Shown piece by piece: positions 53,332-61,390 of a DNA stretch of 64,000 bases. Made by a program: the position numbers and the translations under genes. The stretch is taken from NCBI GenBank assembly GCA_964413265.1, contig CAYPRX010000106.1, forward strand, positions 1 through 64,000, written 5' to 3'. The notes under the pieces were generated by a model that saw only the letters and a list, made by a program, of their open reading frames with translations, made no database searches and was not told the DNA's origin. The stretch's first letter is position 1; each line of letters opens with the position of its first letter. This stretch comes from CAVYGN01 sp964413265 (GTDB taxonomy: Bacteria > Spirochaetota > Brevinematia > Brevinematales > JAOACQ01).

Positions 53332-54216
53332 ATGGAAAAAGCTGTAACCCGAACCGGCATAAAGGAACTTAAAAAGCTTTTCAGCGGTAAGGTTCGCGAT
53401 ATTTACGAGGTGAAAGAAAGTACATGGCTTATTATTACTACTGACAGGATCTCAGCCTTCGACGTAGTGTTCGATGAAGGTATTCCTCAAAAGGGAATCA
53501 TTCTGAATGCGATATCCAATAAATGGTTCAGCAGGATGAAATTCATTCCTAATCACATCATATCAGACGAACCGGGAACAGAATTGAAATTTCTCAATGG
53601 ATACGAGGGTTTGTCCGAACGTTCGGTCTTAGTGAAAAAGGTGGACAGGTTTCCCGTCGAATGTGTTGTGCGGGGTTATCTTTTCGGCAGTGTTTATAAT
53701 GAATATAAAAATAATGGAACTGCAGGTGGAAATAAATTGAAACCGGGTCTTGAGCTTGCCGAAAAACTGCCCGAGCCTATCTTTACACCCTCAACTAAAG
53801 AATCCGAAGGGCATGACAGGAATATAAGCTATACAGAGATGTGCGGGATTATCAATAAAAAAAACGCCGACCGGATCATAGAATGCTCCATGAGAATATA
53901 TAAGGAAGCCCTTTCAATTATGGAGAAAAATGGAATAATTCTCGCTGATACGAAATTTGAATTCGGGCTTGATGAAAGCGGTGCTCTTATACTGATTGAC
54001 GAAGTGCTCACGCCTGACTCTTCGCGTTACTGGGACAAAACGAGTTATAAAACGGGGACAAGTCCTCAAAGTTATGATAAGCAGTTTGTAAGGGACTATC
54101 TTGATTCTATCGGGTGGGACAGGAATCCACCGGCTCCGCACCTGCCGCTGGAAATTATTATGAAAACGCGTGAAAAATATGGCGGACTTTTCAGCGTGAT
54201 AGAAGAAATAGTGTGA
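53332..54216 (+). CDS. purC: SAICAR synthase
   Basis: Joins aspartate to CAIR in purine synthesis. The protein is 294 residues from the ATG at 53332; a TTG at 53323 lies closer to the GGAG site (four bases against 13) and cannot be excluded. G-K-V-R-D-I-Y-E near 20, T-T-D-R-I-S-A-F-D near 36, R-G-Y-L-F-G-S near 114, and the I-D-E-V-L-T-P-D-S-S-R-Y near 222 are characteristic of the yeast/E. coli-related long form. Followed after four bases by the RDD gene. Confidence 0.94.
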   Translation: MEKAVTRTGIKELKKLFSGKVRDIYEVKESTWLIITTDRISAFDVVFDEGIPQKGIILNAISNKWFSRMKFIPNHIISDEPGTELKFLNGYEGLSERSVLVKKVDRFPVECVVRGYLFGSVYNEYKNNGTAGGNKLKPGLELAEKLPEPIFTPSTKESEGHDRNISYTEMCGIINKKNADRIIECSMRIYKEALSIMEKNGIILADTKFEFGLDESGALILIDEVLTPDSSRYWDKTSYKTGTSPQSYDKQFVRDYLDSIGWDRNPPAPHLPLEIIMKTREKYGGLFSVIEEIV

Positions 54217-54220
54217 TTTT

Positions 54221-54832
54221 ATGAAGATTGATGAAAATGAAGGAACAACATCCGCAGCCGAAAACACACCACCAATAGCGCTCAGGTTCGCACCGGCTTG
54301 GAAAAGAGTATTATCTTATATAATCGACAGCATAATTTTGTTTTTGATTCTAGCAATTTTTATTTTGACTGTCTATCACAAAGAATTGTTTCAGCTCATG
54401 AACGCTACAGTAGGGAGCGATTTTAAAAAATTCTCTGACAGTACTATGGATTCCATTACACAGTCTGTTAATTCTTTTATCAATTCGCATATTTTACAGA
54501 TCATAATAGCCAGGCTGGTTATTGAAGCCTCATACTTTTCGCTCAGCTGGAGCGGGGGCGGACAGACAATTGGCGGGAGGATCATGAAGATATTCGTAAT
54601 GACTCTGGAAAGAAAAAGGCTGTCTATACTCCAGGGGATCGTACGTTATATCATCATCTATCTGACCGGTTTGGCTTTCTATATCCTTCAGATCGTGCTA
54701 TTTAACCGGGTCTATCAGCAGAGGATACATGATTTTTTTACCGGTTCTGTTGTTGTCGAAGTTCCGGTAATTAAACCCTCTGAAGGGGGTAAACAGGACG
54801 GCCGACTAGAAAGCTCCGACAGAACGGACTGA
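54221..54832 (+). CDS. RDD-family membrane protein
   Basis: A 203-residue protein with three hydrophobic segments (about 30-52, 85-108, 140-165). The family's R-x-x-x-x-x-x-D pair is visible in A-W-K-R-V-L-S-Y-I-I-D near 24, and Q-T-I-G-G-R-I-M-K and Q-R-I-H-D-F-F-T-G follow. RDD proteins are small inner-membrane proteins; some act as cation antiporters, most are uncharacterised. Four bases after purC; its stop abuts the convergent EIIA-like gene. Confidence 0.82.
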   Translation: MKIDENEGTTSAAENTPPIALRFAPAWKRVLSYIIDSIILFLILAIFILTVYHKELFQLMNATVGSDFKKFSDSTMDSITQSVNSFINSHILQIIIARLVIEASYFSLSWSGGGQTIGGRIMKIFVMTLERKRLSILQGIVRYIIIYLTGLAFYILQIVLFNRVYQQRIHDFFTGSVVVEVPVIKPSEGGKQDGRLESSDRTD

Positions 54833-55630
54833 TCATTTCAGGTTTAATCTTACACCAATACAATTGATCAAGGTACGGTTTTTAAGATAATTCACTTTTG
54901 AAAGAACTGTCACTCTGAAGTTTTTAAATTCAAAATTGCTGCTTCCCTCAAGTAGTTTGAAGGCATCGTCTGAGGATTCAAAGGCTTCAAGGATTTCAGG
55001 GTTGGCAGATAAAACGAGACATTTCGATGAACCGGCAATAACAACTGAAAAAGGATAGACTTCGAATCCGGTTTTTTTCAATTCCTCGACCGAAAAGGTC
55101 ATGGCTGCTCCTGCGCTTTTTTCCTCGAGCTTGATCATACGTGCTTTAGCGTCCGGAACAGCTTTGTCTATAGCCAGTTCAACCCAGTCCAGGAGCATAT
55201 TTCTTATATCGGATATGTCGGTCATCGTGGCGAACATGTCTATCGCCGGACTTGAACCCACAGCCTTGGCAAGCCCCGACACTTCCTTGAGGTATTCATT
55301 CTTTTCAGAATCGGGTATATAATACATTATTACCAGATGGACTTTTTTACCGTCTGATGAACCGTAGTCTATGCCATGAGGTGACCATCCTACGGCGCAT
55401 AAAAGCTCGCCCTTTTGCACCGTCCTCACATGAGGACAGGCTATTCCCATGCCTATTCCTGAGTTAAACTCATTTTCTCTTTTTTTTACTTCTCCTACAA
55501 GGTCCTGGCCGCTACCTATATCGGGTATAGCCTCAATGAGGAGTGCCAGGTATTCCAGAGCCTTATCTTTATCGTTTACAGGAAGTTCTACAAGCCTCCC
55601 TTCCTGCAAAGAGTTCAGCAAACTTTTCAT
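54833..55630 (-). CDS. PTS EIIA-like (fructose/Ntr type) regulatory protein
   Basis: Residues 1-145 form a PTS EIIA type 2 domain with the phospho-accepting histidine in I-A-C-P-H-V-R (H67) and the G-I-G-M-G-I pattern before it, closest to PtsN (EIIA-Ntr) in kind. Residues 150-265 are an unassigned alpha-beta extension. The start overlaps the Mg2+ ATPase stop by four bases, so the two are translated together. No PTS sugar permease adjoins it, which suggests regulation rather than sugar uptake. EIIA-Ntr is known to affect ion transport in other bacteria. Confidence 0.85.
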   Translation of the reverse strand: MKSLLNSLQEGRLVELPVNDKDKALEYLALLIEAIPDIGSGQDLVGEVKKRENEFNSGIGMGIACPHVRTVQKGELLCAVGWSPHGIDYGSSDGKKVHLVIMYYIPDSEKNEYLKEVSGLAKAVGSSPAIDMFATMTDISDIRNMLLDWVELAIDKAVPDAKARMIKLEEKSAGAAMTFSVEELKKTGFEVYPFSVVIAGSSKCLVLSANPEILEAFESSDDAFKLLEGSSNFEFKNFRVTVLSKVNYLKNRTLINCIGVRLNLK

Positions 55631-58257
55631 ATTTTCACTCCGAATCTTTTATTAAACCAGGTTTTAACCGCCTGTACGAGTACTGAATAAAGGAGCATGA
55701 AACCTAAAATCCACACCCAGAAAATAAGCGGCAGCGGAGTAAGCTTGAACACCGGGGCAAATGGGGAATAGGGCAAATAAATACCTATAGCTACAATCGT
55801 GAGGGTTGTAATTGTAAGAGTAGCGCTTGCCCGGCTCTGAATAAATGGTATTCTGTTCGTCCGGAGGAAATGAACAACCATGGTCTGAGTGATGATGGAT
55901 TCCACAAACCAGCCGGTATGGAAAAGAGTTTCATAATATGTTTTCATGGCAGGGCTGGCCGAGGGACTTGTAAATAGTGCACAATTGAAGAAATACAGCA
56001 TCAGGAAGAATGTCGCGTAATCGAATATGGAGCTTGTAGGGCCCAGAAATATCATGAATTTGCTTATAAAAGAAATTTCCCATTTCTGGGGTTTTTTAAT
56101 GAAATCATCATCCACACTGTCAAGCGGAATACCTGTCTGAGAAATATCATACATGAAATTATTTGTAAGTACCTGGATAGGCGCCATCGGAATAAAGGGG
56201 AGAAAATAGCTCGAACCAACCATGCTGAACATATTGCCGAAATTCGAACTGGCCCCCATTTTTATATATTTGATAATATTTGCGAAAACCTTGCGGCCTT
56301 CTATTATTCCCTCTTTGAGAACCATCAGGCTTTTCTCCAGAAGGATAATATCCGCCGATTCCTTGGCTATGTCGACAGCGGTATCCACAGATATGCCGAC
56401 ATCAGCCGCCTTCATTGCCGGCGCATCATTTATCCCGTCTCCCATGAAGCCTACAATGTGGTTCATACCTCTCAGTACTTTTATGATCATTTCCTTCTGT
56501 GCAGGGGAAAGTCTTGCGAAAACATTTGCCTCGGTAATGGCATTCCCAAGAGTTTTTTCATCCATTCCTGAAAGTTCATGGCCGGTTATGATCTTTTTTA
56601 TATTAAGGCCGACATCACTGCATACCTTCTGAGTAACCAGTTCATTGTCACCGGTAAGTATCTTGACGTCTACACCGGAGTCTGAAAGCGCCTCGAGTGC
56701 CTTCGCGGCTGAATCTTTCGGCGGATCGAAAAACGCAACATATCCAAGCAGAATCATTTCTTTTTCATCCTCTGCAGAGAAATTATCACGGCCCTTCGGG
56801 AATTCCTTGTAGGCTATGGCAAGCAGCCTGTAGCCCTCAAGAGACAGCTGCCTGTATTCATCTAAAAGGTCGTTCCTGATCATATCTATTAGAGGGTATA
56901 TATCATCGTCAACCTGGTAGCTGGAGCATACATTGTATACATCCTCCACCGCTCCCTTGCAGATGAGGACAGGGGTGTCCTCCCATTCAATAACAACGGA
57001 CATCCTCTTCCTGATAAAATCGAAAGGTATCTCGTCTAATTTCCTAGCAGTCTTCTCGACTGCAAGGTTTTCATGAGACAGGATAGCCCTGTCCATTAGA
57101 TTTCGAAGGCCTGTCTGGTAATAGCTGTTCATATAAGCGTATAACAAAACATCGCTGCTTTTCCTGTTTGTTATATCGACATATCTTTCCAGAATAATAT
57201 TGTCCTGAGTCAGAGTTCCTGTCTTGTCTGTGCAGAGAATGTTCATCGCTCCGAAATTCTGAATGGCTTTGAGCTTTTTTATGATTACCTTCTTGCGTGA
57301 CATGGAAATAGCACCCTTGGATAAACAGACTGTCACTATCATGGGCAGCATTTCAGGGGTAAGGCCAACGGCTATAGATAAACCAAAGATAAAGGCTTCC
57401 GCCCAGTCATGTTTTGTAAGGCCTACGATCAGGAACACCATGCTTACCATTACGATCATGAAGCGGATCATCAGCCATACGAAGGAACTAATGCCCTTAT
57501 CAAAACCGGTAACTCCCTTTTCGCCGGCAAGAGCGCCTGAAACAGCACCGAGCATCGTTCCGGTTCCTGTGATTACTACAACAGCCTTTGCAGTTCCGCT
57601 TACGACATTGCTGCCCTCAAAACAGGCATTGGAGAGTTCGATGGCTTCACTGACCTCCTGAGATTTTTCTGAAAATTTCTCAACAGGCATGGATTCACCG
57701 GTCAGTACTGACTGGCTTAAGAAGAAATCCTTTGCTGTGATGACCCTTACATCGGCTGGAATGATTGAACCGGCATTGAGAACTACTATATCGCCCGGAA
57801 CTATGTCAGTTATGGGAATCTCAACCTCTTTTCCGCTTCTTAATGTCCGAACGCTGGTTTTTATAAGGCTTTTAAGGGCCTCGACTGCTCTGCCGGAGCG
57901 GGTTTCCTGAATAAAGGCTATAAAGACGCTGATCACTATCATTCCTGCAACTATGAACGGACTGGGATCTCCCGGGTCGCTTGTAAAGTAAAGGGCGACA
58001 CAAATAACTACCAGCTGTATGACAAGGGGATCTTTGAATCTTAAGAGCAGATCCAGGAAATAATTCTTTTTCCGTTCTTTTTGCAGTATATTTCTGCCAT
58101 AAGTTCTGAGGCGTTCTTCGGCTTCCCCGGCGTTTAGACCCTGAGCACTTGTTTCCATCTTTTCCAGGGCTTTTTCCTCGCTTAACTTGCAGATGTCAAT
58201 GAGTTTCATTGATTCGTCAGTATTCTTAGTCAGCTTGTTCATTCGATCGCCATTCAT
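55627..58257 (-). CDS. mgtA: P-type Mg2+-transporting ATPase
   Basis: The 876-residue protein is a P-IIIB ATPase: N-terminal cytoplasmic tail, E1-E2 domain with L-T-G-E-S-M-P-V-E near 193, phosphorylation motif C-T-D-K-T-G-T-L-T (aspartate near 345), G-D-G-I-N-D-A-P hinge near 606, and a C-terminal set of membrane helices with N-F-M-Y-D-I-S-Q-T-G-I-P, typical of MgtA/MgtB. It imports Mg2+ down or against its gradient. The 148 bases upstream hold a promoter but no recognised Mg2+ riboswitch. The coupled EIIA-like gene follows. Confidence 0.93.
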   Translation of the reverse strand: MNGDRMNKLTKNTDESMKLIDICKLSEEKALEKMETSAQGLNAGEAEERLRTYGRNILQKERKKNYFLDLLLRFKDPLVIQLVVICVALYFTSDPGDPSPFIVAGMIVISVFIAFIQETRSGRAVEALKSLIKTSVRTLRSGKEVEIPITDIVPGDIVVLNAGSIIPADVRVITAKDFFLSQSVLTGESMPVEKFSEKSQEVSEAIELSNACFEGSNVVSGTAKAVVVITGTGTMLGAVSGALAGEKGVTGFDKGISSFVWLMIRFMIVMVSMVFLIVGLTKHDWAEAFIFGLSIAVGLTPEMLPMIVTVCLSKGAISMSRKKVIIKKLKAIQNFGAMNILCTDKTGTLTQDNIILERYVDITNRKSSDVLLYAYMNSYYQTGLRNLMDRAILSHENLAVEKTARKLDEIPFDFIRKRMSVVIEWEDTPVLICKGAVEDVYNVCSSYQVDDDIYPLIDMIRNDLLDEYRQLSLEGYRLLAIAYKEFPKGRDNFSAEDEKEMILLGYVAFFDPPKDSAAKALEALSDSGVDVKILTGDNELVTQKVCSDVGLNIKKIITGHELSGMDEKTLGNAITEANVFARLSPAQKEMIIKVLRGMNHIVGFMGDGINDAPAMKAADVGISVDTAVDIAKESADIILLEKSLMVLKEGIIEGRKVFANIIKYIKMGASSNFGNMFSMVGSSYFLPFIPMAPIQVLTNNFMYDISQTGIPLDSVDDDFIKKPQKWEISFISKFMIFLGPTSSIFDYATFFLMLYFFNCALFTSPSASPAMKTYYETLFHTGWFVESIITQTMVVHFLRTNRIPFIQSRASATLTITTLTIVAIGIYLPYSPFAPVFKLTPLPLIFWVWILGFMLLYSVLVQAVKTWFNKRFGVKI

Positions 58258-58299
58258 TTACAGTCTCCCCGTACAAATATCAGTCCAGAAAAGTCTGAA

Positions 58300-58328
58300 A
58301 TTATAATTATGAAAATCTTTATTGTCAA
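58300..58328 (-). promoter_or_regulatory. sigma70-type promoter for mgtA and the EIIA-like gene
   Basis: Minus strand: TTGACA (58328-58323), 17-base spacer, TATAAT (58305-58300), about 43 bases before the mgtA start. Confidence 0.75.
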
Positions 58329-58405
58329 AAAAGGATTTATTCGGAGCTAATTATATAAATCGTAACTTACAAAGCTGAAATTTCAACTTGATTTAAGGCT
58401 GATAT

Positions 58406-59380
58406 TCAAACCGACGGTCGGAAATTGAGGAGAGAAAGAACCTCTTCCCGTTTTGGAAGAGACGGTATTGCACCCTTTCGTGAAACGCAGACGGTGGCAG
58501 CGGCACTGGCAAAGCGCATGCAGAAATCCATTCCGGTTTGTGTCAGATGCCGAACATCCATGCAGGCTTCATGCAGGAGGGAATACAGGAAAGACCCAAA
58601 AAATGCGTCACCGGCCCCAGTAGTATCTATCACTTTTAAATCTGTAAATGCACTCTGCCTGATAACCTTTCCGCAAAAATATGAATTCGACCCGTCAGCT
58701 CCCCTTGTCACAAGGAGAATAGGTGTATTAAATCTTTTTATTATAATTTCAGCTCCCCTGTCTATTTCTTTTTCTCCGGTTATGAAAAATAATTCATCGT
58801 CCGAAACTTTTAATACCGAGGCATAGTGCATGACCGAAAGGATAGCCCTTTTTGCTTCATCAGAATTTTTCCAGAGAGGTTTACGAAGATTAGGATCATA
58901 GGATATATTAACTCCCGATTTTAATGCCGTCCGTAATGCGGCCATTGTTGCTTTTCTTGCACTTTTGTGAGTAAGTGATAGGGATCCGAAATGAAAAAAA
59001 CGGGAATTTTTGATATGGTCAATACAGACTTCTGAGGGTTTTAAAAGAGTGTCTGCACTATTATTCCTGTAAAAACTGAAGTCCCTTTCCCCGTTTTCCT
59101 TGAGTTCAACAAAGGCAAGAGTGGTTAGAGCTTCTTTTGTAAGAACGAGTCCTGAATCATCTACATTTTCTTTTTTGAGAGTGTTTTTAAGGAAACGACC
59201 GAAAATGTCGTCACCAGCTTTTCCGATAAAGGCAGAGGACCCGCCGAGCCTTGCCACGCTGACAGCCAGATTAGCCGGAGCTCCTCCCGGGTTCCTCTCA
59301 AAGAGGAGGTTACAGTTATTCGAATTTCCCGCTGGAGTAAAATCAATCAATATCTCTCCAAGAGAAGTTACATCGAACAT
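58406..59380 (-). CDS. PfkB-family sugar kinase (fructokinase-like)
   Basis: The 324-residue ribokinase-fold protein has G-E-I-L-I-D-F near 7, P-G-G-A-P-A-N-L-A near 31, G-K-A-G-D-D-I-F-G near 53 and the catalytic D-T-T-G-A-G-D-A-F-F-G near 246. The motif pattern fits fructokinase. It lies ten bases after the D-lyxose-isomerase-like gene, so the pair may turn D-lyxose or D-mannose to a ketose and phosphorylate it. Confidence 0.9.
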   Translation of the reverse strand: MFDVTSLGEILIDFTPAGNSNNCNLLFERNPGGAPANLAVSVARLGGSSAFIGKAGDDIFGRFLKNTLKKENVDDSGLVLTKEALTTLAFVELKENGERDFSFYRNNSADTLLKPSEVCIDHIKNSRFFHFGSLSLTHKSARKATMAALRTALKSGVNISYDPNLRKPLWKNSDEAKRAILSVMHYASVLKVSDDELFFITGEKEIDRGAEIIIKRFNTPILLVTRGADGSNSYFCGKVIRQSAFTDLKVIDTTGAGDAFFGSFLYSLLHEACMDVRHLTQTGMDFCMRFASAAATVCVSRKGAIPSLPKREEVLSLLNFRPSV

Positions 59381-59390
59381 TAAAATTCAC

Positions 59391-59936
59391 CTAAATTTGG
59401 CGCGGCTCTGCCGCGTTAATCGCGGGGTCAGTATAGATATCTGCATAATCCCTGCTTTTTGTTGAAAATTCGGAGATAATTGCCCCTTTTGGACCTGCTT
59501 GAAACCAGTGAAGTGTGTCCGGGGGTAAAGTATACTGCCTGCCGGGTTTAAGAATGATCTCATGTCTTGCAGTAAAAAAAATTTCTTTACCCGCAGGAAG
59601 GATTGCTTTTATCTTAGCTGATGGTTCTCCGCTTGTGTAAAGGTAAACTTCTCCCCACCTGCAACGAAAAGTCTCTTCTTTGCCGGGGCCATTTTCCACA
59701 GGGGGGTGGCGATGTTCCGGGCAGGTTTGCCGGGGAAATAATATCAATTCCTTCGCACAGCAGCGTTCCGTATTGACGTATACAATAAGTTCGAGTCCTA
59801 TGGATTCGGGCATTCCAAGATTGTATTCAGCTACTTCCATAGTGCCAGCCTCCTCGGGAGTTACGGCTATTGAGGCTTTTTTAAGGATTTGCAGGGCTCT
59901 GGACTTAAATTTAAGATAAATTTCTCTGGTCAGCAT
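59391..59936 (-). CDS. D-lyxose ketol-isomerase-like cupin
   Basis: The 181-residue single-domain cupin carries the metal-site motif C-P-E-H-R-H-P (H75, H77) followed by E-E near 87 and a later histidine in D-T-L-H-W (about 142), plus the S-E-F-S-T-K-S-R-D-Y near 158 seen in D-lyxose isomerases. These enzymes interconvert D-lyxose/D-xylulose and D-mannose/D-fructose. The ATG has a GGAGAC site that lies in the end of the ankyrin gene's transcript. Directly precedes the sugar kinase. Confidence 0.86.
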   Translation of the reverse strand: MLTREIYLKFKSRALQILKKASIAVTPEEAGTMEVAEYNLGMPESIGLELIVYVNTERCCAKELILFPRQTCPEHRHPPVENGPGKEETFRCRWGEVYLYTSGEPSAKIKAILPAGKEIFFTARHEIILKPGRQYTLPPDTLHWFQAGPKGAIISEFSTKSRDYADIYTDPAINAAEPRQI

Positions 59937-59945
59937 AAAAGTCTC

Positions 59946-61319
59946 CTATTCGGTGACTTTGCTGGCCAGTTCTGAGACTTTCTGTTTTATGAGTTTCAGC
60001 ATGTCTTCTTTTGTCTCCGCTTCAATCGATTGGGCTGATACATATTTACCAGTCTCAAGATCGATTAGCTTGATATTGATTATGTAATTCTTCCCGAATT
60101 TACCGATAGTTCCAAGTACAGTTTTCTTTACGTTCAGAATCTTGCCAACTTTTATGGCGTTTGATTCCTCAGTCAATCCTGACATCTGAAGTTTGGACTC
60201 TTCAATTGTTTTACCTATCTCTTCTCTTGACACGACTGTGAAAATGCCTGTATTTATAAAAGCCGATCTTATATAATCGGATAGTGTTGAAACCTCATCT
60301 TTAGATAGTTCTTTTGACTTCGATTCCATGTCGAAAACGGCGATCCTTACAGTATTCTGTTCGGTCTGGACCGAGATCTGCTCCGAGAGAATCTTTACAA
60401 TATCAAGATATTTTTTAGATTTGGCATAATCAAGAGCAGTATGGGTTTTTTTATTTCTGATGCCGGGATCAGCACCTTTCTCTATGAGAAGTTTCACAGT
60501 TTCAGTCTCTCCGCTGGAAGCTGCAAACATAAGGGGAGTGTTGCCCTCGTCATCCCTGACATTTATTTCTGATCCGTATTTCAGAAGAATTTTTATTACT
60601 TCATTCTGACCATTGATTGCTGCGAACATCATGGCTGTGCTTCCATGCAAATTGACTGCTTTCACATCAGCCCCGTTAGAGCATAGTATTTCAATGATAT
60701 TCGTATAACCTGTCATGGAGGTAAGCATCAATGCCGTCCTTCCGTCAATGTCCCTGGCATTTAGATCCGCATTTTTGGCGATCAGGAGTTTTAGGGAACC
60801 ATCCTTTCCATTGGTGGATGCCAGCATCAGAGCAGTAAAACCATCGTTTTCATGAACATTCACATCCGCCCCTTTATCAATTAGAGCACCGGCTATGTCG
60901 GGATGCCCCCAGAGTGAAGCTATCATAAGAGAATTTCTGCCACCCTTGTTCTGCGGTTTCACATCAACGCCCTTATCAAGGAGGTATTTAACTATCTCCG
61001 CATCGGCGCCTCTCACAGCCCATATAAGGACGGTATCATCGTTATTGTCTTTTGCGTTAATATTCGCTCCCCTATTTACCAGAAGGTTGAAAATCTCGGT
61101 CTTGCGCCTTGCTGCTGCGAACATCACAGGCGTCATTCCCTTGCTGTCCCGGCCATTAACATCCCTCCAGCTGTTAAGGAGCTGTTTAACCTTGTTGGTA
61201 TCTCCGTTTGTGATAGCTGTAATGAATTCCTGATCCAGTTCGGCTGCATGGTTCAATGCGATGGAGGAAAATAATAATAATAAAGCCGTTAATACGGTGC
61301 GAAAAATAACGACAGGCAT
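59946..61319 (-). CDS. exported ankyrin-repeat protein with FlgO/CsgG-like tail
   Basis: The 457-residue product has a signal peptide (1-26) and eight to nine ankyrin repeats (about 35-305; G-M-T-P-V-M-F-A-A, G-F-T-A-L-M-L-A-S, G-N-T-P-L-M-F-A-A), ideal for periplasmic protein binding. The last 130 residues form a FlgO/CsgG-like domain (V-S-R-E-E-I-G-K-T-I-E-E-S-K, A-I-K-V-G-K-I-L-N-V-K) related to the N-terminus of the protein at 23307. This domain order is unusual. It shares a transcript with the lyxose-isomerase-like gene nine bases downstream. Confidence 0.85.
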   Translation of the reverse strand: MPVVIFRTVLTALLLLFSSIALNHAAELDQEFITAITNGDTNKVKQLLNSWRDVNGRDSKGMTPVMFAAARRKTEIFNLLVNRGANINAKDNNDDTVLIWAVRGADAEIVKYLLDKGVDVKPQNKGGRNSLMIASLWGHPDIAGALIDKGADVNVHENDGFTALMLASTNGKDGSLKLLIAKNADLNARDIDGRTALMLTSMTGYTNIIEILCSNGADVKAVNLHGSTAMMFAAINGQNEVIKILLKYGSEINVRDDEGNTPLMFAASSGETETVKLLIEKGADPGIRNKKTHTALDYAKSKKYLDIVKILSEQISVQTEQNTVRIAVFDMESKSKELSKDEVSTLSDYIRSAFINTGIFTVVSREEIGKTIEESKLQMSGLTEESNAIKVGKILNVKKTVLGTIGKFGKNYIINIKLIDLETGKYVSAQSIEAETKEDMLKLIKQKVSELASKVTE

Positions 61320-61347
61320 GATTACTCTCCTTTGTTAGATATAAGTT

Positions 61348-61376
61348 ATTGTACACCAGTAATATTGAAATTGCAA
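61348..61376 (-). promoter_or_regulatory. sigma70-type promoter for the ankyrin-protein operon
   Basis: Minus strand: TTGCAA (61376-61371), 17-base spacer, TACAAT (61353-61348), 28 bases before the ATG. Confidence 0.5.
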
Positions 61377-61390
61377 TTTGCAGGAAATGT

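Noticed and set aside
58258..58405. Mg2+ riboswitch before mgtA
   Set aside because: Only a promoter and a leader of about 35 bases; too short for a known Mg2+ sensor.
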